Shown: positions 35,548 through 46,789 of the stretch, piece after piece
Position numbering within the stretch: the stretch's first letter is position 1
How the letters are laid out: each line of letters starts with the position of its first letter
DNA from: Halicephalobus mephisto
Lineage: Eukaryota > Nematoda > Chromadorea > Rhabditida > Panagrolaimidae
Assembly: GCA_009193035.1 (NCBI GenBank)
Contig: SWDT01000001.1
Span: forward strand, 1,116,001 to 1,180,000
Direction: 5' to 3'
Length of the DNA stretch: 64,000 nt
Position numbers and translations under genes: made by a program
Notes under the pieces: generated by a model
Databases searched by the model: none
The model's input: the letters and a program-made list of their open reading frames with translations, nothing else
What the model was told of the DNA's origin: nothing

Positions 35548-37592
35548 TCAAATCCCAGCAATGGGTTCTGGGAGTGTGTGTTGCCACGAGGAAGTTGTTG
35601 GTCCTTGTTCTTGGGTGGCTTCGTCCTCGAAGGCACACGGCAGGAGTTCCATGTGCATCTTGAGTGCCTTCATCTTGACAAATTGAGGAGATTCTTCCAA
35701 GAGTCTCATCTGCAACTTGGTTTTGTTGTTCTCAACTGCGAATTTTGCTAAAAAAAATTGAATAAATAAACAAAATATATAAAAATAATTACCTTCTTCA
35801 ACAGTTGCAAAAACCAAAAAGGCACGTTGGATGTCGATATCTCGTTGATAAAAGTTCTTCATTCCGATCGACCGGAAGTACTGAAGCATTGGCTCGGAAT
35901 CGAGTTCTCCACTTGCTTCGTAGATTTCCGTCACATGACCAAGAGCTTTGATGTTCTTCGGTGGTTCAACGAGGTTATCTAACACCGGGGGAGCAGGGGG
36001 CGTTACGTTGTTCCGTGGAATGTAGTACCGGATATTGTCGCCTGTCGTTCCGGATTTCTCAAGCTTTTCCCAAGCCTTGGTCAGCTCTTCATCCTCTGAG
36101 GATTCTGAAGGTTCCTCTAGTTTCTTCTTGGTCATCATCAGAGGTAAATCTTCTGAATCCATATCAGGGGTTTTATGAGGAGAATCAAGGCTTCCCAAGA
36201 CGAAATTTGCACTGGATAAAGCTGTAGCAAACACATCATCATCAGTAGCGGTGGAGAGGACGTCTCGGGAAGACCCAACGAGATGGGAATTGTCGTTGCC
36301 GTAAAAGTTGAACGACTCAGAAGAGCTGGCAGTGGAATGCAGTGGCGGGATGGGCTTCTGCTCAGGTTCCTCCAAGGACGGGATAACAGTTGACATGAGG
36401 TCGTCCATGGGAAGTTGAGTATCAAACGCCTGAATCTGAGGGGAGCTGTCCTCTCTCCAACGGTAGATGGCTTCATTATTGTATAGAGGTTCATCGTTGT
36501 CAGGAACAGCCACAGGCATTGGGTAAGGCTGAGATGGGGGCTCTGAACGCTCAAAATCGCTTTCCACAGGAGCAGAGTAGAAGGCTGATTTGAGTTCCTC
36601 GCCACAGTAAAGCTTATACTGACGCTGCTGTTCTTCGAATGATTCGTTGATCATCGCCACCTCCATATCGTCAGCGTCAAGTTCTTCATCAGGGTGGTTG
36701 GAAGCGGATGAATAAACCCGATCCATTCCCAAAGAACCGCCAGAAATAGCCGACATACGTCCAGCTTCAAAGTAATTCGGACTTTGTCGATGACTAGTTA
36801 ACGGTGAATTCATCTGTCTCTCAAGTTTAATTTGTTGTTCCATATCTTGAAGATCATCAACAGAGGTCGGTAGATTATTCAGAAGACATTCATCATCATC
36901 TTTCATATCACAGTCATTCTCGGCTTTGAGTACTTCCGGCTTAAAGATGTTCTTCTTCGACATCAACTGGATTCCAAAAGTTGGATGACCAATAGATCGC
37001 GTGTTTGCCATGGCCTCTATAAACAACATGTTAAAAACAACATTTCAAAACGTGGTAAACAAACCTTCAAAAGCGGTAGTAGGGTGGATAGAGTTGGGAC
37101 CGTTGTTGTTGGAAAACGGTAAGGAGGAGTCCGCGTTATTGAGCGGGATAAGGGGTTGCCCAAATGGAGCTTGTTCTCCATCAGTCTGTCTTTGTTCGTC
37201 GTTGAACTTGATAAATTTCATCATCAAAGTAGTGATGAAGGCCGGCGTACCGACGACATTGCTCGAGTCCAGGGAGCTGGGGGAGGACACCAGTTGATTC
37301 GGGGAAAGCGATCGACTAAGAACAACATTCATGGCTGCTGAATTATCGCTACCTTCAGGAATGAGATCAGAAGTATCCGACTCACTCGACAACTGCAAAC
37401 GTTTTGCGAGTGGAACACTGGCGTGAGGTTCAGTTGTTGTTCTAGAAAAGATTATAGATCACAAAAACAACAACAAAGTACAAACCTTTTCTGGGGAGTA
37501 AGAGCACCAGAGGACACAACAGTTGAATTTTCTTCGGGGAGAGCGATGAAAGGTGGCGACAAACTTTTGCCAAACAAGTCCAAAGGCAACAT
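35548..37592 (-). CDS. R3HCC1-like protein (C-terminal RRM-like domain)
   Basis: Exons 37486-37592, 37065-37441, 35793-37016 and 35548-35747 join in phase to 635 aa. The first 500 residues are acidic, Ser/Pro-rich and disordered. The C-terminal 110 aa start at about NIKALGHVTEIYEASGELDSE, continue with FRSIGMKNFYQRDIDIQRAFLVFATVEEA, and end in a basic block (LQMRLLEESPQFVKMKAL). This order resembles the last domain of R3HCC1/R3HCC1L, an RRM-like fold found in exon-junction-complex-linked proteins. The match is from pattern memory and is moderate. The N-terminus is uncertain: the frame stays open for about 50 codons upstream of the chosen Met. Confidence 0.55.
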
Positions 37593-40500
37593 GAATACGG
37601 GGATTTGTCGTGGAAATGGATTAAAAACAAAGGGAAGACGATTACGGAAACATTCAAGGTTGGCCGAAGCCGTAGTTTCGGATGAAAGTTCGACACTTAT
37701 TAAGCCAACATTCTTGAAACGTCCGTATTCAAACCGAATCTCCCGGTTGTCTTAGAACATTGTCCAAGAATCCCGCTAGTGCAGCAGCACAACGGCTACA
37801 GAGAAAAAAATACCCAAGTTTCGAAACCTCCTGGCGAAAGTTCCTAAAATTCGAACATAAGACACTTGATAACACGCCTAAAACGTGGAAGCAATACACG
37901 CGAACATAATAGAATGCAACAACGCGACCACATGGGCAGACAGCACTTTGATCAGACTGCCAGACGATTACGAAATTTGGATGAAAACAATTTAAAAAGT
38001 GCAAGGCCGAAGATTAAATTGAAACCAGTTAAGATCTGGTTCCGGACTAAATGGGATGAATTATAAAACATGGAATTATGGACAGTGGACATATGAAATC
38101 GTCGTCCGCGAATTCAGCGAGTGATGTGCGACCTGGTACCAGTAAGCGCGATGACGACAACGTCTCGACGTTTTCGGCCACGGACAGAAGTGAACATTCT
38201 CAAGTGCGTACCTCGCGATGTGAAGGCACATAAAGAAAGAGAAACAGAATTGGAAAAAGTTGCTAGCAGACCAACTCAAAAAAACCAATCGAAGAGAGCG
38301 GTATGACTCCGACCAGACACACGACCAGTCTTCTCCCGCTGGAAGGACAAACATCACCCCCCCACCGGAGGCAGAACATTCTCACTCCAGCAGTTGTTCC
38401 GAAAAATTGCAGAAATAGAAACGGACAAAAACAAGCATTTACACCTAGACTGGATTCTAGAAACGCAATACTAATTAGACATGTCAGATTTGGATTTCAA
38501 GTTCTTGAAAGAGCAGACGCAACTCGTCGAATTCCACATTTGGGGAATTTTCGTGATAAATCATTTTTAAACAATGGAACTTGGGAATGACATGAGATAG
38601 GGTTCTTGCATCAGTGAAACGGGAACGTGACAGCAGGCGTTATCGGGGAGACAGGACTCCGGGTTCGGTACTCTCTGGTGGAGGGCTTCATTAATCGCGG
38701 TTCTGTGTTGCGCAATTCGCTCCGAACAGCTCTGGCAATAAGCCAAAAATCAAGGTCGAATATTTTTATCAATATTTTTCTCGTCGAAAACAATGAGGAA
38801 ATCTGACAAAGGGGTCAGAAACTTGTAAAAACAAAAAAGTCTCGAAATAGACAGTTTTGACCTAAATAAACCTTTTTCGAAAAATCCTCCTTTTGCCGTC
38901 TTCGATTACCAAATTGACCTTATTCCCACGGACTCGAGAAAGTTCAAACTTAAAACAAGTCCAATCCAACGACTACTTGGCATTTTTCGTTTCGAAATTT
39001 ACGAAATTTAATCCTAAATATAATTAAACACAAAATTCCAAAGAATTTCGTCATTTTTATACACAAAATATTCGACAAATATTTCGTAATAGGTTCGGAA
39101 AACACTTCGGAACTTGATAAATAATAGAATTAGTAAAGTGGCGGTTTGTTGGAACAAACAAGTCCCTAACTACCGACCGGTACGTGGGCCATCCAGTTCC
39201 GTCGACTACAGATCAGGATATGACGAAATTTACTAACATTTTTTATAATTTTTTAATATTTTCTAATATTTTCTAATATTTTTTAATAATTTTTAATAAT
39301 TTTAATAATTTTTTAATATTTTTTAATAATTTTTAATAATTTTTAAATATTTTTGTAATTTTCCAAAAAAATTGATATTACTCAAGTTTTAATTTTCACA
39401 AAACTTTCAAAGTTGATTACGAAATAATTTCAAAACCAATGATTCCCATTTTGTATCAAAAAATTCTCCAAAATAATATATAATACGTTTTTTCAGAGAC
39501 AATCAAAAATCCGGAGGACAAACGACAAAGTTTTTTATTTTTTGGTCGAAATTTAAATCAGATAATCATGGTGGTTCAATATCCGAGTGTTTCAGAAGAC
39601 ATGGATTCTGAATCTCATTTTAGAATGTGTGAATTCTGAATCTCACTTCAGAAGCACGGACTTTGATTTTCCACAATCTTATTCTTACGTGATTATAAGT
39701 CAAAATTTCAACCACAAAAATTTTTTTGCAGTTTGTTCTCCGGATCTTCGATTTCGTCAAAAAACACGTTATATACAGTTACATCTAGCACTAAAACTCG
39801 TTAAATAATGACAAATTTACAAACAAGATCAGTGTTGATGAAATTTCACAATGTTCTGCAGAATTTTGAAGAACTTTATTTCGTATTAAAAACGATGAAT
39901 TTTTATTTTTATAAATCTAAAATTTGGAGATTTTTTAGATCGATCAAAAAGCAGGTTTTAGTCTAGGTATTTCGTCCCGAAGCTCATTTGACTCATTCTT
40001 GAAACAAAAGAATCTCACATGTTTCAGAAAAGTCAATATTTAATTTCACCGTATTTTCGATCAAAATACGACGGAAATATTTCCTCGGATAAAGTAGGAT
40101 TAAAAAATTCAATATTCGTTAAATTAGAAAACTTTGAAATTTCCAAAGACAATTCATAAAAATGTATTTACTAAATTAGCTAATTGTGAATTTATATGAA
40201 TTTTTACAAATTTATAATGTCATAGAAGTTCGTAAAAAAAATCAATCATGATTGAAATGTTGATGTTCGAAAAATAAAAAAAAACAAAAAAATTAATTAA
40301 TCGTAGAAAAACTCACTAAATTCAACGAAAAATGCAAAAACTAAATAAAACAATATTCCATAAAAATTTAAGAACATTAATTTTTTATATTTATGCAAAT
40401 CTTTCAAATCCAATTTAATCCGAATTTTTTAATCGTTTTATCAACGAAAAACCAGCTTCTCTCGTCTTGTCTGTGACGTCATCATACAGTAATGTTCAAC

Positions 40501-40700
40501 AAAAACACTAATTGGGAAATGAACAATTTGATTTTAAAAAAGAAGTTTTTATTTTGGGGATTTGATGCAATCAAAGTTGCTTTCTTCGTGGGGAGTTGCT
40601 CCCGACACGAATGTCGCCTGGACATGCTGGCCAAATTCGGTTGCCAACGTGTGTTTTGAGTTCTCTCTCGTACTGATTTGTTTGTTTTTAGGGCTTTATA
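37593..40700. other. 3.1-kb interval without a firm gene
   Basis: From 37600 to 38600 the DNA is less AT-rich and several overlapping frames are open on both strands, some with coding-like composition; one two-exon candidate is listed at 38093. From 38800 to 40650 it is AT-rich with simple TTTTTAATA runs at about 39236-39355 and no gene signal. The end of the interval presumably holds the STT3 promoter. Confidence 0.4.
38093..38418 (+). CDS. possible small two-exon protein (weak)
   Basis: Exon 38093-38141 followed by a strong GTAAGC donor, and 38270-38418 after a GCTAGCAG acceptor, join in phase to 66 aa that are Ser- and Lys-rich and hydrophilic. No domain is seen. Other frames in the same DNA are also open, so this may be chance or part of an unseen larger gene. 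Confidence 0.2.
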
Positions 40701-43280
40701 ATGGGAGATTCTGAAGTGGACAAGTCAAAGAAGGAACCTACAGATGTCACGCTTACAACGAACAAGGAGAAGGGCTCGTTTTCCACCTTGGGAGCGACCA
40801 GTTTGTTGACCTTCGTCATCCTTGCCCTTTGTTGGCTTGTTGGATTTGCCTCTCGTCTCTTCGCGATCATCAGATTCGAGTCCATCATCCATGAGTTTGA
40901 TCCTTGGTATGTTTCATTAAAGATTTTATATGAAATTCGACGAGTCCCATCTTCAGGTTCAATTACCGCGCTACGCATTACATGGTGGAGAATGGATTCT
41001 ACAAGTTCCTCAATTGGTTTGATGAACGAGCCTGGTATCCACTTGGACGTATAGTTGGCGGAACAGTCTATCCAGGTCTGATGGTGACTTCTGGTGCTAT
41101 TCATTTCATTCTCAATTCTCTGAATATCCCTGTTCATATTCGGGATGTCTGTGTCTTCCTCGCTCCAACCTTCAGTGGATTGACGGCAATCGCTACTTAC
41201 TTGTTGACAAAGGAGATCTGGTCAGCTGGTGCGGGACTCTTCGCTGCTTGTTTCATTGCAATTTCTCCTGGTTATACAAGCCGATCTGTCGCTGGATCTT
41301 ATGATAACGAAGGTATCGCTATCTTCGCTCTCCAGGTAATGGATTCATATATCAATTTGCGTTAATGTGCCTTGTTTTTCAGTTTACTTACTTCCTATGG
41401 CTCCGTTCTGTTCGTACCGGATCCGTCTTCTGGGCTGTCATGACATCCCTTTCCTACTTCTACATGGTTTCTGCCTGGGGAGGTTATGTGTTTATCATCA
41501 ACTTGATTCCTCTTCATGTCCTTGCTCTGATTGTTGCTGGTCGTTATTCCAACAGAATTTATGTGGCTTATTCTACTTTCTATGTTCTCGGAGAAGTTTT
41601 GGCTATGCAGGTTCCATTTGTCGGCTTCCAACCAGTGAAGACATCAGAGCATATGGCTGCTTTCGGTATCTTCGGGCTTTTGCAAGTTATTGGAGCCATC
41701 AAATTCATGCAAAGTCGTATCAATCGTAAGCAGTTTGGAATTCTACTTTTTGCCGTCATTGCTGTTGTTTTAATCGGTGGTCTTGGAGTCATTTTGCTTC
41801 TTACTTATGCTGGTTACATTGCTCCTTGGTCTGGTCGTTTCTACTCTCTCTGGGATACAGGTTATGCCAAAATTCACATTCCTATTATTGCTAGTGTGTC
41901 TGAACATCAACCAACTACCTGGGTATCGTTCTTCTTCGACCTCCATATCACTGCTGCTATTTTCCCTGCTGGATTGTGGCTATGTGTTAAGCGTGTCAAC
42001 GATGAACGAGTTTTTGTTATTCTGTACGCTGTTACTGCTGTCTATTTTGCTGGAGTGATGGTCCGTCTAATGCTAACATTGACCCCTGTTGTCTGTGTTC
42101 TTGCTGGAATTGCTTGTTCTCATCTCTTCCAGCAATACATGGTCGATGACAATCTCAAAGAAGATGAGAAAGAACATCACGGTTTGTTTCTTTTCTTAAT
42201 TATTAATTTTTGGCCATATTACAGAATCCCGCTTCTATGACAAACCTCCATCCAATGTCCAAGCTGTGACTAAGGATAAAAAGAAGAAAGGCCCACAACC
42301 CGCTAATTACAGTTCAAATGTTTCTACTTCTACAGATGGAGGAGATGCTATTGGAATGAACGTTCGTTCCATTGTTATTATTGCTTTCCTCTTCTTCATG
42401 TTAATGTACGTTGTTCACTGTACTTATGTTACCAGTAATGCGTATTCTCATCCGTCCGTTGTCCTTCAATCTCACACTTCTCGGGGAAGAATCATTATGG
42501 ACGATTTCCGTGAAGCTTATTATTGGCTCCGTCAAAACACCGATGAGAATGCCAGAGTAATGTCTTGGTGGGATTATGGGTACCAAATTGCTGGAATGGC
42601 TAACAGAACAACCCTTGTTGATAACAATACTTGGAACAATTCTCATATTGCCCTTGTGGGAATGGCCATGTCTAGTAACGAGAGCTTTGCTTACGAGATC
42701 ATGCGAGATTTGGATGTTGATTATGTATTGGTCATTTTTGGCGGAGTTATTGGTTACTCTGGAGATGATATCAATAAGTTCCTCTGGATGGTTAGAATCG
42801 CCGAAGGAGAACATCCACATATTATTAAGGTTTGTTTTTATCATGGGTTTTTGTTAATGTTTTGTCGTTTGTAGGAATCTGATTACTTTACTGAGAACGG
42901 AGAATATAGTGTCGGTGCTCAAGCTTCCGAAACTATGTTGAACTCGATTATGTATAAAATGTCATATTATCGATTTGGTGATATGCACGTTGGATATGGA
43001 CATCAACCCGGTCTTGATCGTACTCGTGGATATGTTATTGGCAAAACTGATATCAAGTTGACTCACTTGGAAGAGGCTTACACAACAGAGAATTGGCTTG
43101 TTCGTATTTACAAAGTTAAGAAACCTGTCAACCGCCCTCGGGTGAACTTCAAAAACAGGCAGGTGAAAACAAAGCGATCCCGGTTTGTTTCAAAGAAGGT
43201 TAGTTTTGGTTTGAATTGTCACTAGTTAATTGGTAATTTTTCAGACTGCTAGTAATAAGAAGGGATCCCTAAAAACGTAG
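40701..43280 (+). CDS. stt-3: oligosaccharyltransferase catalytic subunit STT3
   Basis: STT3 transfers the lipid-linked oligosaccharide to Asn in N-x-S/T sites in the ER lumen. Exons 40701-40906, 40957-41335, 41383-42181, 42225-42829, 42875-43198 and 43245-43280 give 782 aa. The first luminal loop has the metal-binding DPWFNYR; then [22 protein letters not shown], about twelve transmembrane segments and the [10 protein letters not shown] loop. The soluble C-terminal domain has the catalytic-fold motif [25 protein letters not shown] (shown in part; at about residue 574). The C-terminus is basic ([15 protein letters not shown]). A TTTTTAG acceptor 10 nt before the ATG suggests trans-splicing. 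Confidence 0.95.
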
Positions 43281-44367
43281 ATAATCGGAAATTTTTGGCA
43301 GTTCTGGTACTCGGGTGAATGCCAATTTGATCGTTGACGTTAGTTAATTTATTTTATATTGGATTAAATAATAAATAAAAGAAGTAATTTTGGTATTTTT
43401 GGATTGAAGAATGAATATATCGGAATTTTTGACTCTGAGATGGAGACATTGGTGACTTGCGTGCCAACTCTCGAAACGAATTCTTGAATCGAACAGGATT
43501 AGCTCGTTTCCGGAGGTTCTGTAGATTCGGTTTGGTTTTTTCTTGACTTCTTTCGTCATCCCAGGATTCATTATTTCTAAATTCTTCACTTTTTTAATTA
43601 CCAAGGATTCGTTAGTGACTATTGTGGATCTTTTGTCTTTGTTTATTCCAGAGAAATCCAACAATATCGAGGATATATTGTTCAGAGAAATTTACAGTAA
43701 ATTCTCCAGTCTTTTGTTTATCAATGTTGCTGATTTTGGTGGTTTTAGAATATTAATGTTTTGGAAGGATAATGCATCTACTAGGTAGGTCAACCAAGTT
43801 ACCTAAATCCGTGGTAAATTTCTGATTTTAATAATAAATTTCTCATTGTTTTATTAAATAATATAGATTTTTAGGAACTTTAGTAATTTTTCTCTGAAAT
43901 TGAACTTACTTTTGTTTTTTAAATGTCGATTTGATGAAATTGAGGTTTTTGAAGACGAATATCACCATATAAAACACTGAACACTGAGTTCTAAAAGTAA
44001 ATCAACTTCTGGCTATTTTTTCTTTTTTATATGGATTTACGACTAATTGTTTACAGTAAATGTCGACCAATTTGTATTTCTATATGGATTCAACCAGCTT
44101 CGGTCAAATGACTTTGATTCTTTGAATATCTTGTAAAAACAGATGAATATGGGACATCCGTGTGGTCAGCTGTTTGTCAGTTTGCTATGGTCAGAAAATT
44201 CCAATAATTTCAGACATAATGGGTTGATTTTAAAAAGAGGTTTTATGTTTAAGCTGAAATCAAGGAGGAGAGAACGGTGACAAGTGACATGTCCGAAATT
44301 GCTCAAAAGCTGTCGTCACCTGTTGCCGTTGTTCCGTCAAAAGTGTATCTTTTATCTTCATTGGAAG
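43281..44367. other. intergenic region
   Basis: Contains the 3' UTR of STT3 and AT-rich spacer. Between 43340 and 43790 the minus strand shows basic, coding-like frames in more than one phase (for example a Ser/Arg/Lys-rich run ending near 43360), but I could not find splice sites that join them, so no gene is called. Confidence 0.35.
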
Positions 44368-45410
44368 ATGATTTATTCGTATTTCCTGCTTTTGTTATTA
44401 TTCACAAAAGTTCAGACACAAGATCAATTGGAAATTGTCGATGACGAAGGAGTTGTTCAAAAATGCGAAATTTCTGATGATTGTGAAGGTAAGTGTTGTT
44501 TAAATAATTTACTTTTTTAATTTTTTAATTTTGGTAATTTCTGCGAAATGTGTGCTTGGAGAATGTGTCATATCCGAATCCATCGAATGTCCGGAATTCA
44601 TGAGATACAGCGAATGTTTAGTGAAATGTTCGAAAATCTGCCAGAACCTGAATAACACTGACGACTGCCAAGAACCTTCGACTTGCATTGAAGGCTGTGA
44701 ATGCATTGAAAACTATTTCTGGGACAAAAACAAAGGAGTCTGCATCAGTAAAGAAGAATGTGAAACGTTAATTAATAAGGAAATTGAAGAAGGTTTGAGT
44801 TTTTTTGAGAAATTAATTAAATAAACTTTCAGTTGAAACAATCAAGGCCAATTGTCCTCAGTTCGCCGTCTACGACCCTTGTCCGAGCCCCTGTGGACCT
44901 GTTACCTGTGAGAACTTGCCCTTCTCGTGCAACAGGACCGGTTGTGCTCCTAAAAGATGTTCCTGTCGATCCGGATTTGTCCAATTGAGCGAAGATATCT
45001 CTGAAGGCTGTATTCCCGAAGATGAGTGTTTTCCTGCTTTTAGTACTACAGAAGACACTATCTCAGAAGGTTCAGGAATGGAATTCGGGGACGTTGTTGA
45101 ACTTCCAAAGTCTAGAGAAAGCCGGTCTGAAGAATGTCCCTTGCACTCTAGTCTCCAGGACTGCGCCCCGCTCCAGCCCGTCAATTGTTATACTTTGGTG
45201 AGCACTTTTGAACGTATCGTTGTAAAACCACCATTGGCTATAATGCCTGGGGGATTTAGTGTCTGAATTATTCTTGTTCAGGACGTCAAAACAGCGTTTG
45301 ACTGCGGCAGAAAACGCTGCGAATGCGACGAAGGGTACGTCAGAGCGGATTCGGGAGACGAGGCTGCTTGCGTCCCTGTTGAAGACTGTTCCAAAGTTAT
45401 CACAATTTGA
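44368..45410 (+). CDS. secreted TIL-domain (trypsin-inhibitor-like) Cys-rich protein
   Basis: TIL domains are five-disulphide modules found in protease inhibitors and extracellular matrix proteins. Exons 44368-44488, 44562-44792, 44833-45197 and 45282-45410 give 281 aa. The Met at 44368 was chosen over upstream ones because it begins a signal peptide (MIYSYFLLLLLFTKVQTQ). TIL-type Cys patterns are visible: CPEFMRYSECLVKCSKIC...CIEGCECIENYFW...GVCISKEEC, then CPQFAVYDPCPSPCG...CSCRSGF...GCIPEDEC, then a third partial one ending CGRKRCECDEGYV...ACVPVEDC. Three modules are separated by acidic linkers. No transmembrane segment is seen. Targets cannot be inferred. Confidence 0.8.
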
Positions 45411-45829
45411 ATCCCTTTGTAGTAAAGTTTTTGTAAAATGTTTATTTCTTGGACAAAATTAAAATTATATTGAAAACAATTGAATTTTACCGAGTTTGGT
45501 CTTCCACCATAACGTCCATTTGGGAGTAATGTCATAAAAATTCGGAAACTCACTACGGGAAAGGAATGAAGACCGTCTTCAACGCGTGACCCAATGCCGC
45601 AGGAGCGATGCTACCAACCCCAAGAGAATGCGACTTCCGGCAATTTTGTGACAGTGCTCCACGGCCTGGACATTCTGCCGTCCCGACTGAGACCGCCTTT
45701 CGAGATTTCGCTGTCCATCTACTTTTATTCTCGCCGCTGACAGAACTTTTGTTTTATTCTTCAGATGCTTCGGCATCGAACTTTATATTTTTCGATTTTT
45801 TATTTTCCTGGTGTTATCTGCTAGAGACA

Positions 45830-46090
45830 ATGTCCGAAGTGGTACCTGATCATCAAGAATGCATCGATTTGTTACTGCCCGAAAGAACGAAAAATAACAT
45901 TGCTCTGTCTTCCACACAGCTGGAAATGCCCAATTCGGTTTGTTTCTAATGTTTAATCTCTTAGGATGGAGGCTTTTAGGTCCAAACAACGGATAAGCCC
46001 GTCGTTCTCATGCTCGCACCCCAGCAAATCCTCACGGATAAAGATTCTGAAGAGGCCAGGAAGAAATTGGCTGATCTCAAATACAATTAA
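45830..46090 (+). CDS. small acidic protein of unknown function
   Basis: Exons 45830-45937 and 45980-46090 encode 72 aa. An acceptor CTGCTAG lies 5 nt before the ATG, consistent with trans-splicing. The sequence is hydrophilic (MSEVVPDHQECIDLLLPERT at the start; charged KDSEEARKKLADLKYN at the end), with no signal peptide or membrane segment. I do not recognise a family. Confidence 0.5.
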
Positions 46091-46167
46091 TTTTGTTGGA
46101 ATCTGACAAAGTAGCCTTACTATTTTGTGTTCACATAAATTACACTAGTGCTCGTAGTACTGGTAAA

Positions 46168-46494
46168 ATGCTTCTCAATACACTGTTAATTCTCGGTACT
46201 TTGTGCAGTTCCTCGACCGGGTCCCGTGCACTACCGAGGAACTTTGGGAATGCTTTAGGAATTGAAGAGGATTCTACGTACCCTATCTCCTTTGACACAG
46301 CAGAAAATGAACATTTCCAGAATTCTACAGACGATCTGACGTCAGAATCGGGTTTCCCAGTCCAGTTTCCGATACGATGTGACTTCGATACCGCATCCAG
46401 TGGTGGTTTATAAAGGATCCTAAGGGTCATATATACAAAGCCCGGCTTCCTCACAGATCCTCTAGACAGTATTGATTAGTGGAAAACCACGAGA
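46168..46494 (+). pseudogene. fragment of a secreted MAM-like protein, apparently frameshifted
   Basis: The frame from 46168 starts with a signal peptide (MLLNTLLILGTLCSSSTG) and an acidic stretch, then reaches FPIRCDFDTASS and stops at 46411. In another frame the DNA directly after reads WFIKDPKGHIYKARLPH, which is what follows CDF-D in a MAM-like domain. The two pieces appear to belong together but are out of phase. It could be a decayed gene, a sequencing error or a fragment joined by a splice I missed. Confidence 0.4.
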
Positions 46495-46599
46495 TTTCAG
46501 AAGTCGTGTCCTAAGGTTGGGTACTTCAGAGGGTAGATGTTGTTTTAAAAAACGAAGTGGATTCTACTTCACCTGATGGAATTGAGTCCTCAAACTTCA

Positions 46600-46725
46600 G
46601 GATCTGGGATTCCAAAGTCCAATCCTCAGTTCTAACGTCAGATTCAGAATCCACGGGTTCGATTCTGGATACTTTTTGTTCCGATTTAAACTTTTAAATT
46701 TCTGTCTAAAGTCACGTAGAATGCG
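46600..46725 (-). repeat. partial arm of the 30335 fold-back family
   Basis: Contains GTCAGATTCAGAATCCACGG followed by GTTCGATTCTGGATAC, resembling the right arm of the element at 30335-30960. It is short and diverged. Confidence 0.45.
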
Positions 46726-46789
46726 TCTTCAATTGCTCCACAAACTAATTTCATTTACTTGTATATAATAGGACACTAGTACCCGTACC

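Noticed and set aside
43340..43790. A minus-strand gene downstream of STT3
   Set aside because: Coding-like runs occur in different phases, but no splice sites connect them and no domain is recognised.
45608..45829. Extending the 72-aa protein upstream to the ATG at 45608
   Set aside because: A trans-splice acceptor lies 5 nt before the ATG at 45830, and the upstream part is hydroph­obic without a clear signal peptide.
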